Positions 18,127-26,660 of a DNA stretch of 64,000 nucleotides are shown here, piece by piece (position 1 is the first letter of the stretch; every line of letters starts with the position of its first letter). The notes under the pieces were generated by a model, which made no database searches, was not told the DNA's origin, and was given only the letters and a program-made list of their open reading frames with translations. The position numbers were made by a program, and so were the translations under genes. This DNA comes from JBCBGF01 sp038526915 (GTDB lineage Bacteria > Pseudomonadota > Alphaproteobacteria > Rhodobacterales > Rhodobacteraceae), in NCBI GenBank assembly GCA_038526915.1, contig JBCBGF010000001.1, positions 992,001 through 1,056,000 of the forward strand, written 5' to 3'.

Positions 18127-18359
18127 CAGACCGCCTCCCGCACCAAAAGCGCGGCGCCTGGTCCCTCCTTGCGGTACCGAACCTGTAGCCCGGCCCGCAG
18201 GTGCAACCCGCGCCCCTCGATCAAGGCAATTCCGTCCAGTGCAGCCGGTGCGGCGCTCGTTGTCACAAAAACGCTGCCAAACCGGGCCTGCCACACCTCG
18301 TCGCTGGTCAGGGTCACGGGCGACGACCACGTCGTCTGGGCATCTTCGATTAGGGCCAT
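18126..18359 (-). CDS. Small beta-rich protein, possible second spike-base-like subunit
   Basis: A 77-residue protein starting MALIEDAQTTW, first gene of the four-gene operon. It is almost all predicted strand, with a GSVFVTT segment and an Arg/Leu-rich LHLRAGLQVRYRKEG segment. The G-x-V-x-VTT / LR pattern loosely resembles the 87-residue spike-base protein at 12102, but the resemblance is weak and not proven. I place the start at 18359 because GAGG lies six bases before that ATG, not at the upstream ATG at 18371. No signal peptide. I do not recognise the family with certainty. Confidence 0.55.
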   Translation of the reverse strand: MALIEDAQTTWSSPVTLTSDEVWQARFGSVFVTTSAAPAALDGIALIEGRGLHLRAGLQVRYRKEGPGAALLVREAV

Positions 18360-18708
18360 GGCAAACCTCATTGCTGGATACGCGGCATTGAAAAATCGGA
18401 TCGGCGCGCAGCATTTTTGAGTTTTGCTAAGGATTACCTTCCTGACCGTACGTTGCCCCCCGGCGGGCCGAGCGGCAGAGAATCAAGGCGGATGGTTTAG
18501 GAGCCCAGTCTCTGCGCCGCAGGATGCGGGGTGCGTGCGCTTTCCGGGCGTCAAAAGGAAACAGGGCACAGGTTTTCAACGGTTTGTTCGCGAAATCTCT
18601 AAAACCGTTGCTCAACCCGTTCCTCTCGGGGATTTGTGCTATCTAAGGGCGGCACGAAATTGCCACGTGGCGGGCGCGTGTGCTAGCGCGCGGGGTGAGT
18701 AGGGTAAG
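18360..18708. other. Divergent intergenic region between fibre operon and wecG-type gene
   Basis: About 350 bases separate two divergent operons and must hold both promoters. A 92-codon open frame (18424-18702) lacks a family pattern and a ribosome site, so I do not call it a gene. A TCTGCGCCGCAGG near-palindrome lies near 18511-18523. AGGGTAAG before 18709 serves as ribosome site for the plus-strand gene. Confidence 0.45.
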
Positions 18709-19500
18709 ATGATGAACTGGTCCCAAATCGATGGTATCGCGCACGTGAATGCCACCACACCCGTCGTGGTGAACACGCCCTCGGCCGCAGCCCTGGTTGC
18801 CGATATTGAACGCCGGTTCAAAGCCCGCGAAGGCTTTACCGTTGCGACGCTAAACCTCGACCATGTGGTCAAACTGCGCACCGATGAACAGTTTCGCTCG
18901 GCCTATGCGCGTCACAGCCACGTCACAGCGGATGGCAACCCAATCGTGTGGTTGTCACGGCTCTCAGGCCAGAAAGTCGAACTCGCGCCGGGCTCGGACC
19001 TCGTTGCGCCGGTGGCGGAAATCGCAGCGCGCAACGACGTCCCTGTTGCACTCTTTGGATCGACAACCGCCTCGCTCAACGCGGCTGCAGACGCCATGTG
19101 TGCGCGGTTTCCGGGCCTACGCATTGTGGCTCAGATCGCCCCACCGATGGGCTTTGACCCCACCAGCGTGGCGGCAGACGAGATGATCGAAGACTTGTCG
19201 GCCAGCGGCGCGCGCCTTGTTTTCTTGGCGCTGGGTGCCCCAAAGCAGGAAATCTTCGCCGCCCGCGCGGCGCAGCGTTTGCAGGACGCGGGGTTTTTGT
19301 CCATTGGCGCGGGGCTCGACTTCATTTCTGGCAATCAACAACGCGCGCCGGCTTTGGTGCGCGCTGTCGCGGCTGAATGGATCTGGCGGATGCTGAGCAA
19401 CCCGCGTCGTCTGGCACGCCGCTATATGGGCTGCCTGGCGATTTTGCCCTCGTTGACGGTCTCAGCAATGCGCCAGCGCGGCCAATCAGGGGGGGCGTGA
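18709..19500 (+). CDS. WecG/TagA/CpsF family glycosyltransferase
   Basis: A 263-residue GT26-family enzyme. Members transfer a sugar such as N-acetylmannosamine(uronate) to a lipid-linked acceptor, usually the second step of a polymer repeat. The family blocks are visible: TLNLDHVVKLR near the N-terminus, ADGNPIVWLSRL, LFLALGAPKQEIFAAR, and SIGAGLDFISGNQQRAP. There is no signal peptide, though the C-terminus is basic and may contact the inner membrane. It begins the main plus-strand operon and ends 3 bases before the polymerase-like gene. Confidence 0.92.
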   Translation: MMNWSQIDGIAHVNATTPVVVNTPSAAALVADIERRFKAREGFTVATLNLDHVVKLRTDEQFRSAYARHSHVTADGNPIVWLSRLSGQKVELAPGSDLVAPVAEIAARNDVPVALFGSTTASLNAAADAMCARFPGLRIVAQIAPPMGFDPTSVAADEMIEDLSASGARLVFLALGAPKQEIFAARAAQRLQDAGFLSIGAGLDFISGNQQRAPALVRAVAAEWIWRMLSNPRRLARRYMGCLAILPSLTVSAMRQRGQSGGA

Positions 19501-19503
19501 CTC

Positions 19504-21099
19504 ATGCTGCCTCCTGAGCTCGTCCTCTACTGCTGGCCTTTTGTCGCCTTTGTGGTGTTTTTCCGCGTGCGACCTGCCATTGCCCTGCCAGCGGCGATCA
19601 TCGCAGGCTACCTGTTCCTGCCACCGCGGGTGGTCATCGACTTTCCGCTGATCCCAGAACTCGACAAAAACTCGGTCTCAGCGATTACCGGGGCGATCCT
19701 TGGGCTTTATTTCGTGCTCGTGCGACGCATGTCGGCGACGGCGCCAAGCGACGGGGCAGGCGGTCCGCGTGCCACCGAAGACATGCTGCCCAATTGGGTG
19801 CCGCGCCACCCGATGGCGTTTTTCTTGCTGGCAATGCTTGCCATTGCCCCCATCATCACGGTTCTGACAAACGGCGATACCATTCGCGTCGGTGCTGCAA
19901 CGCTGCCGGGTTTGCGTCTCTATGATGCCGGGTCCATGGGGCTTGAGGTGCTGGTTGCGCTCATTCCGTTCTTCCTGGCGCGACGGTTCCTGTATTCCGC
20001 CGAACATCACAGGCTTTTGCTGATCGTCCTCGCGGTCGCAGGCGCGATCTACGCAATCCCCGCGCTTTACGAGGTGCGGATGTCGCCGCAGCTCAACCGC
20101 ATCGTCTACGGGTTCTTCCAGCATTCCTGGATCCAGCACATCCGTGGTGAAGGCTTCCGTCCGCTGGTCTTCTTGCAGCACGGTATCTGGCTGGGCATCT
20201 TCCTGTGCATGGCGCTTTTGGCGGCCTTCACCTGCGTCCGCTCGATGACCAGCAGTTGGCGGTACCTGATGCTTCCGATCGGCGTCTACATCCTTGCAAC
20301 GCTGGTTCTGGCAAAGTCCCTGGGCGCCCTTTTGATCGCAATGGTCCTGATCCCGGTGGTGTTGCTGAGCCCCAAACGCGTGCAATTGCTCACCGCAGCC
20401 GGGATTGCCGTGCTCGCGATAGGCTACCCGTATATGCGCAGCATCGACATCGCGCCCGTGGACCAGGTGGTCGAGCTTGCCGAACGCATCGACGCCGACC
20501 GCGCCCAGTCTTTCCAGTTCCGCCTCGACAACGAAGATATCCTGCTGGCCAAGGCACGCGAACGCATGCTGGCAGGCTGGGGTGGCTGGGGACGTGGGCG
20601 TGTTGTGGATGATGACGGCAACGATATCAGCGTCACCGACGGCTACTGGATCATCACCTTCGGCCAGGGCGGGATTATGCGCTATGTGGGCGAGTTTGGC
20701 TTGCTGACCATGGCGATCTTCGTGCTGGCGCTGCGCCCAAGCCGCCACCGGACAACGATTGCGACCACAGGCGTTGCGCTGGCCCTGTCAGCCAACCTGG
20801 TCGATCTCTTGCCCAACGCGTCGATCTCACCGGTGACCTGGCTTCTCGCGGGGGCGCTCTTGGGGCGGATTGAGGCCTGGAAGTACGAAGAAACCAGCCC
20901 GGCCACTGCAGTGCCCGACCTTGACGACACGACACTCAGGCGACGGCGCCAGAAGGGCACAGCCGCCCCAGCGCCTGTACCGGCAGGCAGTCCGCCCGTG
21001 ATCGCTGGGGATGGGGATGTGGTCGTGGCAATGCCGTCAGCACAGCCCCGCAACCGCCACTCTCGTTTCGCGACCAAGCATGTGCGACAGAAGATATGA
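19504..21099 (+). CDS. Wzy-like O-antigen/exopolysaccharide polymerase, polytopic membrane protein
   Basis: A 531-residue inner-membrane protein with about 11-12 hydrophobic segments. A large periplasmic loop lies near residues 320-380 (DRAQSFQFRLDNEDILLAKAR), followed by GWGGWGRGR. That arrangement, long loop plus Arg-rich motif, is the pattern of Wzy/WaaL-type polymerases and ligases. The C-terminal ~60 residues are Pro/Ala/Arg-rich and cytoplasmic. It sits between two glycosyltransferase genes, 3 bases after the first and overlapping the second by 4. No Wzx flippase or Wza/Wzc export gene is seen in the window. Polymerase is the best reading; ligase cannot be excluded. Confidence 0.75.
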   Translation: MLPPELVLYCWPFVAFVVFFRVRPAIALPAAIIAGYLFLPPRVVIDFPLIPELDKNSVSAITGAILGLYFVLVRRMSATAPSDGAGGPRATEDMLPNWVPRHPMAFFLLAMLAIAPIITVLTNGDTIRVGAATLPGLRLYDAGSMGLEVLVALIPFFLARRFLYSAEHHRLLLIVLAVAGAIYAIPALYEVRMSPQLNRIVYGFFQHSWIQHIRGEGFRPLVFLQHGIWLGIFLCMALLAAFTCVRSMTSSWRYLMLPIGVYILATLVLAKSLGALLIAMVLIPVVLLSPKRVQLLTAAGIAVLAIGYPYMRSIDIAPVDQVVELAERIDADRAQSFQFRLDNEDILLAKARERMLAGWGGWGRGRVVDDDGNDISVTDGYWIITFGQGGIMRYVGEFGLLTMAIFVLALRPSRHRTTIATTGVALALSANLVDLLPNASISPVTWLLAGALLGRIEAWKYEETSPATAVPDLDDTTLRRRRQKGTAAPAPVPAGSPPVIAGDGDVVVAMPSAQPRNRHSRFATKHVRQKI

Positions 21100-22073
21100 C
21101 CGATACCACTGAACTGCTGATCTCGATCATTAATTATCGTACGGGCCCGATGACGATCCAGTGCGTCGAGTCCGTGATGACGGATATCGGCGACATCAAT
21201 GCCCGCGTTGTTGTGGTCGACAATGCCTCTGGTGATGGGTCCGCGGACTTGATCCAAGACTGGATTGACACCGCCGACACGCCTATCCCGGTTGATCTGG
21301 TGCGATCTGCAGAAAACACCGGGTTCTCTGGTGGCCATAACCAAGGCCTTACCTTTGCCAAGGCAGACTTCTATCTCGTGCTCAATTCCGACTCTGTTGT
21401 CAGCAAGGGCTTCCTTGCCGCGCTCATGTCGGCGGCCCGCAGCGCTGCGCCGGAGGTGGGCCTCATTGCCCCACGCCTGGCCGGGCCTGATGATGAAACC
21501 CAAATCAACTGTTTCCGCTTCCCCACCCCGATCAGCGAGTTCAGCCGCGCGATCCGGACAGGCTTTGTGTCGCGCATCCTCAAAAATTACGAGGTGGCCA
21601 TCGGCCCCAATCCCCGACCCGAACAGATTGAATGGGCCAGTTTTGCGTCCATCCTTCTGCGCGGCACAATGGTCGAGGACATTGGGCTGATGGATGAAGG
21701 CTATTTCCTCTACTTCGAGGATGCCGAGTATTGCCTGCGCGCACGCCGCGCCGGTTGGAGGTTCGGCTATGCGCCGCAAGCCACCACAATTCATTTCCGC
21801 GGTGGCAGCGGCCCGGTCAAGACACTGGCTGCCGCGAAAAAGCGGATGCCACGATATTACTATCTCTCACGTACACGCTTTTTCTATCAGGCCTATGGGC
21901 GTGCCGGCCTCCTGGCGGCGAACACGGCCTGGTATGTCGGACGCGCGCTTGCGCAGTTCCGTCGGCTGGCGGGCCAGATCGTGCACCCGATGTGCGAACG
22001 CGAAGCCAGCGATATCTGGATCGGCGCGTCGTCCCCCCTCGCCGAAAGCGGAAGCCCTGCGGAATCGCGATGA
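21096..22073 (+). CDS. Glycosyltransferase family 2, rhamnosyltransferase-like
   Basis: A 325-residue GT-A enzyme. It has the nucleotide-binding start LISIINYR, VVVDNASGDGSADLI, the acidic metal site LNSDSVV, and the MDEGYFLYFEDAEYCLRAR block typical of WbbL/RfbF-type rhamnosyltransferases. Since the same operon makes dTDP-L-rhamnose, rhamnose is a reasonable donor, but that is inference. It starts inside the stop of the polymerase gene (ATGA) and ends overlapping the sulfotransferase start. Confidence 0.9.
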   Translation: MTDTTELLISIINYRTGPMTIQCVESVMTDIGDINARVVVVDNASGDGSADLIQDWIDTADTPIPVDLVRSAENTGFSGGHNQGLTFAKADFYLVLNSDSVVSKGFLAALMSAARSAAPEVGLIAPRLAGPDDETQINCFRFPTPISEFSRAIRTGFVSRILKNYEVAIGPNPRPEQIEWASFASILLRGTMVEDIGLMDEGYFLYFEDAEYCLRARRAGWRFGYAPQATTIHFRGGSGPVKTLAAAKKRMPRYYYLSRTRFFYQAYGRAGLLAANTAWYVGRALAQFRRLAGQIVHPMCEREASDIWIGASSPLAESGSPAESR

Positions 22074-22915
22074 TGACACCTGATTTCGTGATCATCGGGG
22101 CCATGAAAAGTGGCACCACGACGCTTTATGCGCAACTTGCCCAGCAAGACGGCATCTTTATGAGCCCGCTGAAGGAACCCAACTACTTCTCCGACGATGA
22201 AATCTTCGCGCGCGGGGCAGCGTGGTACGGCGATCTCTTCAAGGATGCAGCCCCAGGCGATCTCAAAGGGGAAGCCAGCACGCACTACGCCAAGTTGCCG
22301 ACCTATCCCGAAACGATCGACCGCATGGCCAACGCGCTGGAAAACCCGCGCCTGATCTACGTGATCCGCGATCCGGTCACGCGGGCCTTGTCGCACTATG
22401 TCCACGGGTTCAGCCAGCGTGAGATCCACTGCGATCTGCCGACGGCACTGCGTGATCACCCCGAACTGATTGAATACGGTCGTTACGGAATGCAGGTCGC
22501 CCCGTTTATCGAGCGTTTTGGCAAGGACAGCATTCTATTGACCAGCCTTGAGCGTCTGAAATCCGACCCACAGGGTGAGTTTTCGCGCATCGGCGCGCAT
22601 ATCGGCGCGCCTGCGCCGCTTGTCTGGAAAACCGATATGTCCGCCCAGAACACCAGCAGCGCCCGCTGGCGCAGGCTTCCGTTTGAGCATTTTCTGGTTG
22701 AGAATCCGATCCTGCGCGCCTTGCGCCGCGGACTGATCCCAAAGTCGGTTCGAGAGTGGGTGCGCACCTCACGCGGGATCGAGGGCCACCCAGAACTTCC
22801 CGAGCATCAGCGCCATCATATGGAACAGGTCTTTTTGGAAGATCGCCAAACCTTGGCCGGCCTCTTCCCGGACCATCCCGCCCTCACTGACGCCTATCCG
22901 TTCGCCCCCGCATGA
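22070..22915 (+). CDS. Sulfotransferase (PAPS-dependent), polysaccharide type
   Basis: A 281-residue sulfotransferase_1/heparan-type enzyme. The 5'-phosphosulfate loop is IIGAMKSGTTTLY (residues ~8-20). The 3'-phosphate-binding segment is YVIRDPVTRALSHY, with the conserved Arg-Asp-Pro and Ser. LKEPNYFSD near residue 34 matches bacterial and eukaryotic glycan sulfotransferases. It would move sulfate from PAPS to a hydroxyl of the polymer or lipid-linked repeat. Two adjacent ATGs (22070 and 22073) are possible. The long open extension to 21731 runs through the previous gene and is rejected. It overlaps both neighbours by 4 bases. Confidence 0.88.
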   Translation: MMTPDFVIIGAMKSGTTTLYAQLAQQDGIFMSPLKEPNYFSDDEIFARGAAWYGDLFKDAAPGDLKGEASTHYAKLPTYPETIDRMANALENPRLIYVIRDPVTRALSHYVHGFSQREIHCDLPTALRDHPELIEYGRYGMQVAPFIERFGKDSILLTSLERLKSDPQGEFSRIGAHIGAPAPLVWKTDMSAQNTSSARWRRLPFEHFLVENPILRALRRGLIPKSVREWVRTSRGIEGHPELPEHQRHHMEQVFLEDRQTLAGLFPDHPALTDAYPFAPA

Positions 22916-23874
22916 CTGGGCCAGGCAGCATCGCAGCCGTTGCAATCGGCCGGAATGAGGGCGAGCGGTTGGTGCGATGCCTTGCCTCGCTTCAGGGGCA
23001 GGTCGATCGGATCGTCTATGTCGACAGCGGCTCGACCGACGGCTCGGTTGCTGCGGCGGAAGCGGCAGGGGCTGTGGTCGTCCCCCTCGATACCACGACG
23101 CGATTTACGGCAGCCCGCGCCCGCAACGCCGGATTTGACGCCCTTCGGGCTGAGGGCCTTCCAGAATTCGTCAAATTTATTGACGGTGACTGCGAAGTGC
23201 AGCCCGGATGGCTTTCCACCGCGCTCGACTTCCTCAAATCGTCGCCCGACGTTGCGGTCGTTTGCGGGCGCAGGCGCGAACGCTATCCGGATGCCAGCCG
23301 GTACAACCGGTTGATCGACGAAGAATGGGACACGCCGGTTGGTGAAGCGCGGGCCTGCGGGGGCGACGCGGTGATGCGGACCCGCGCCTTTGACGAGGTC
23401 GGGGGGTTCAATCCAGACTTCATTGCCGGGGAAGAGCCCGAGCTGTGTGTGCGGTTGCGGGCGGCTGGGTGGAAGATCTGGCGCCTAGATGCCGAGATGA
23501 CCCTGCACGACGCCGCCATCACCCGCATCGGTCAATGGTGGACGCGGGCACGCCGCGCAGGCCATGCCTACGCGGAAGGGGCGGCGCTTCATGGCGCGCC
23601 CCCCGAGCGTCACAACGTGGCGCAGACGCGCCGTTCCGTTATCTGGGGGCTGGCCATTCCGGCGTTGGCTGTTTTGGGTGTGCTGATCAGCCCGTGGGCA
23701 TTGCTGCTCTTGTTGGCATTGCCAGCGCAGATCCTGCGTCTGACCCTACGCGGCGAAACGCTCGAATCCGCCTCTTTTCTCACCATCGGTAAGGTGCCCG
23801 AGGCACTTGGCGTATTGGATTATCATATCCGACGCCTTTTCCATCGTCCTTCCCAAGTGATCGAATATAAGTAG
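22912..23874 (+). CDS. Glycosyltransferase family 2 with C-terminal membrane anchor
   Basis: A 320-residue GT2 protein. AAVAIGRNEGERLVRCLASL opens the fold, followed by VYVDSGSTDGS and the metal site FIDGDCEVQPGW. A GFNPDFIAGEEPELCVRLR block lies at the acceptor side. Two hydrophobic helices near residues 240-275 (LAIPALAVLGVL, ALLLLLALPAQIL) anchor it to the inner membrane. It begins four bases inside the sulfotransferase stop and precedes galE by 33 bases. Sugar specificity is unknown. Confidence 0.9.
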   Translation: MTGPGSIAAVAIGRNEGERLVRCLASLQGQVDRIVYVDSGSTDGSVAAAEAAGAVVVPLDTTTRFTAARARNAGFDALRAEGLPEFVKFIDGDCEVQPGWLSTALDFLKSSPDVAVVCGRRRERYPDASRYNRLIDEEWDTPVGEARACGGDAVMRTRAFDEVGGFNPDFIAGEEPELCVRLRAAGWKIWRLDAEMTLHDAAITRIGQWWTRARRAGHAYAEGAALHGAPPERHNVAQTRRSVIWGLAIPALAVLGVLISPWALLLLLALPAQILRLTLRGETLESASFLTIGKVPEALGVLDYHIRRLFHRPSQVIEYK

Positions 23875-23907
23875 ACCTTGGGGCAAGAAAAACCGGAGCA
23901 CGCTCCC

Positions 23908-24894
23908 ATGACTGATACAGTTCTTGTCACCGGCGGCGCCGGTTACATCGGCAGCCATGCATGCAAGGCGCTGAAGCGGGCGGGTTATACGCCAGTCACT
24001 TTCGACAACCTTGCGACGGGCTGGGCCGAGGCCGTGAAGTTCGGCCCGCTAGAGCAGGGCGACCTTCTGGACCGTGCGCGCCTTGATGCGGTGTTCGCAA
24101 ATCACGCACCGGTGGCGGTGATGCATTTCGCAGCGGCCTCGGACGTAGGGGAAAGCGCGCGGGATCCTGGAAAATACTGGCGCAATAATGTTACCGGTTC
24201 GCTTAATCTGATTGAGGCCATGCTTGCGGCAGGGCTCAAAAAACTCGTTTTTTCATCTACTTGCGCGGTTTATGGTGAATCTGATGGCGTTCTTTTGGAC
24301 GAAGACAGCCCGATCCGACCGGTGAATGCCTATGGCGCGACCAAAGGTGCGATCGAGCAGATGATCCGCGATTTCAGCATCAGCCACGGCCTTGAGTCAG
24401 TGATGTTTCGCTATTTCAACGTGGCAGGGGCCGATCCCGATTGCGAAGTTGGCGAATTCCACCGCCCCGAGACGCATCTGGTGCCCTTGATGCTGGACGC
24501 GGTAATGGGCAAGCGCGACGCGTTAACGATCAATGGTACAGACTACGACACCCGCGATGGCACCTGTGTGCGGGACTATGTGCATGTCTCGGATTTGGTC
24601 GATGCGCATGTTGCGGGGCTGGATCGGCTTTTGCAGGGGCACGGCTCGCAACTCTATAATCTTGGGACGGGCCATGGCTTTTCTGTGCGTGAAGTTGTCG
24701 ACAACGCCCGCCGCGTCACAAACCGCCCCGTCCCTGTGATCGAAGGCCCGCGCCGCCCGGGCGACGCCGTGAGCCTTGTGTCAGGCAGCAAACGCGCCTC
24801 GGATGTTCTGGGGTGGGAGCCCAAACGCTCGACCATGGATCAGATGATTTCCGATGCCTGGGCCTGGCACAACAGCCCCGGCTATCAGCGCTGA
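23908..24894 (+). CDS. galE: UDP-glucose 4-epimerase
   Basis: A 328-residue extended short-chain dehydrogenase that interconverts UDP-glucose and UDP-galactose using bound NAD. The NAD loop GGAGYIGSHACKAL is at residues 8-21. The catalytic Ser-Tyr-Lys set is visible as FSSTCAVYG and then NAYGATKGAIEQM. FRYFNVAGAD and RDYVHVSDLVDAH are family hallmarks. I take ATG 23908 because it begins the Rossmann strand and has a GGAG site at 23895; the upstream TTG start at 23878 adds 10 unrelated residues. It supplies UDP-Gal for the locus. Confidence 0.95.
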   Translation: MTDTVLVTGGAGYIGSHACKALKRAGYTPVTFDNLATGWAEAVKFGPLEQGDLLDRARLDAVFANHAPVAVMHFAAASDVGESARDPGKYWRNNVTGSLNLIEAMLAAGLKKLVFSSTCAVYGESDGVLLDEDSPIRPVNAYGATKGAIEQMIRDFSISHGLESVMFRYFNVAGADPDCEVGEFHRPETHLVPLMLDAVMGKRDALTINGTDYDTRDGTCVRDYVHVSDLVDAHVAGLDRLLQGHGSQLYNLGTGHGFSVREVVDNARRVTNRPVPVIEGPRRPGDAVSLVSGSKRASDVLGWEPKRSTMDQMISDAWAWHNSPGYQR

Positions 24895-25062
24895 TTTGAG
24901 GGCAAAGACCCGGATTTGACGGGATTATCCTCGCAATCGGGCCACGTTGATTGGTCGAATGCTGCATTGGCGAAGAAAGGGTTGCCCGACCGGGATCGGG
25001 CGTCAAAATGCGCGCAAATGGGGCAGACCCTGCGGTAAAAGCAGTAACGAGGATAGGCATCC

Positions 25063-25626
25063 GTGCAGATTGAAGAAACAGAGATCCCGGGTGCCGTGAT
25101 CCTGACGCCCAAGCGCATTGGTGATAACCGCGGCTTTTTCTCGGAAGTGTGGAATCGCAAGCTTCTGGCCGAACACGGGATCGATGTTGAATTCGTCCAA
25201 GACAATCATTCGCTGAGCCAGGCCAAAGGGATCATCCGCGGTCTGCACTATCAGGCGCCGCCCCATGGCCAGGGAAAGCTGGTGCGTTGCGGCGGCGGGT
25301 CTGTCTGGGATGTTGCCGTGGACGTGCGAAAAGGCAGCCCGGCCTATGGCAAATGGGTTGGGGTGGAGCTGTCGTTTGAGAACGGGCGGCAATTCTACGT
25401 GCCTGAGGGGTGCTTGCACGGGTTTTCGACACTGACCGAGAACGCACAGCTTCTTTACAAATGCACCGACTATTATGCCCCTGCCGCGGATGGGGCGGTG
25501 CATTGGAACAGCGCGGATCTGGGCATCGACTGGCGCGTCGATGGTACGCCGCAGCTTTCGGAAAAGGACGCAGGCGCCCCAAACTTTGCCGAGTGGGACA
25601 GCCCGTTTGAATGGAGCGGATCATGA
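25063..25626 (+). CDS. rfbC: dTDP-4-dehydrorhamnose 3,5-epimerase
   Basis: A 187-residue cupin (RmlC). It epimerises C3 and C5 of dTDP-4-keto-6-deoxyglucose on the way to dTDP-L-rhamnose. Conserved blocks include GFFSEVWN, QDNHSLSQAKGIIRGLHYQAP (trimmed here; the catalytic His is in RGLHYQ), VDVRKGSP and the active-site Tyr region of LLYKCTDYYAP. The start is GTG at 25063, with GAGG about ten bases before it; no in-frame ATG is better placed. It heads rfbCBDA, with a 168-base gap after galE that could contain an internal promoter. Confidence 0.95.
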   Translation: MQIEETEIPGAVILTPKRIGDNRGFFSEVWNRKLLAEHGIDVEFVQDNHSLSQAKGIIRGLHYQAPPHGQGKLVRCGGGSVWDVAVDVRKGSPAYGKWVGVELSFENGRQFYVPEGCLHGFSTLTENAQLLYKCTDYYAPAADGAVHWNSADLGIDWRVDGTPQLSEKDAGAPNFAEWDSPFEWSGS

Positions 25627-26660
25627 AGATACTCGTCACCGGCGGGGCCGGGTTCATCGGTTCGGCCGTCGTGCGCCTGGCAATTTCGCGTGGGCACAGC
25701 GTGGTGAACCTCGATGCCCTCACTTATGCCGCCTGCCTCGACAATGTGGCCAGCGTTGCAGACAGCCCAAACTATGCGTTCGAACAGGCCGATATCTGCG
25801 ATCGCGAAGCGCTTGACCGGGTATTTGCAGCCCATCAGCCTCACGCCGTGATGCATCTGGCCGCTGAAAGCCACGTGGACCGGTCGATTGATGGCCCCGG
25901 AACATTCATCGAGACCAACGTAACGGGGACATTCACGCTGTTAGAGGCTGCCCGCGCCTATTGGACCACTGCGGGCAAACCAGACAGCTTCCGGTTCCAC
26001 CACGTCTCCACGGACGAAGTCTTTGGGTCGCTCGGGCCCGAGGGGATGTTTACCGAAGAGACCCCATATGATCCCCGCAGCCCGTACTCGGCGTCAAAGG
26101 CGGCGTCCGATCACCTGGTGCGTGCTTGGGGAGAGACCTATGGCCTGCCAGTGGTCCTATCGAACTGTTCAAACAATTACGGCCCCTATCACTTCCCCGA
26201 AAAGTTGATCCCCGTGGTCATCCTGAACGCGCTGGCCGGGAAACCAATCCCGGTCTACGGCAAGGGTGAAAACGTGCGCGACTGGTTGTTTGTCGAAGAT
26301 CACGCTGACGCACTTTTGTGCGTTCTGGAAAAGGGCGCGCTGGGCCGATCGTACAACATCGGGGGTGAGAACGAAGCGCAGAACATCGATATCGTTCGCA
26401 CGATCTGTCGGCTTCTGGACGCGCGCCGCCCTGATGCCGCCCCCCATGCCGATCTGATCACCTATGTGACCGACCGGCCCGGGCATGACCTGCGCTATGC
26501 GATTGACCCGGCCCGGATCCGCGCAGAGCTGGGCTGGCGCCCGTCTGTTACACTGGACGAAGGGCTGGAGCGCACCGTGGACTGGTATCTGGCGAACGAG
26601 TCGTGGTGGCGCCCGCTGCAAGACCGTCAGGGTGTTGGCAAAAGGTTGGGCACGGGATGA
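25623..26660 (+). CDS. rfbB: dTDP-glucose 4,6-dehydratase
   Basis: A 345-residue NAD-dependent SDR (RmlB) that makes dTDP-4-keto-6-deoxy-D-glucose. The NAD loop GGAGFIGSAVVR is at residues 7-18. STDEVFGSLG carries the Thr-Asp-Glu dehydratase triad, and YSASKAASDHLV carries catalytic Tyr and Lys. The ATG at 25623 overlaps the rfbC stop (ATGA). The 4-codon upstream alternative lies within rfbC. Its stop overlaps rfbD in the same way, so rfbCBD are tightly coupled. Confidence 0.96.
   Translation: MKILVTGGAGFIGSAVVRLAISRGHSVVNLDALTYAACLDNVASVADSPNYAFEQADICDREALDRVFAAHQPHAVMHLAAESHVDRSIDGPGTFIETNVTGTFTLLEAARAYWTTAGKPDSFRFHHVSTDEVFGSLGPEGMFTEETPYDPRSPYSASKAASDHLVRAWGETYGLPVVLSNCSNNYGPYHFPEKLIPVVILNALAGKPIPVYGKGENVRDWLFVEDHADALLCVLEKGALGRSYNIGGENEAQNIDIVRTICRLLDARRPDAAPHADLITYVTDRPGHDLRYAIDPARIRAELGWRPSVTLDEGLERTVDWYLANESWWRPLQDRQGVGKRLGTG

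Noticed and set aside
18424..18702. 92-codon frame between the fibre operon and the WecG-type gene
   Set aside because: No ribosome site, Arg/Gly/Ala-rich composition, and it occupies the space needed for two promoters.
21731..22069. 113-codon N-terminal extension of the sulfotransferase
   Set aside because: It lies entirely within the preceding glycosyltransferase in another frame. The PAPS loop must be near the true N-terminus.
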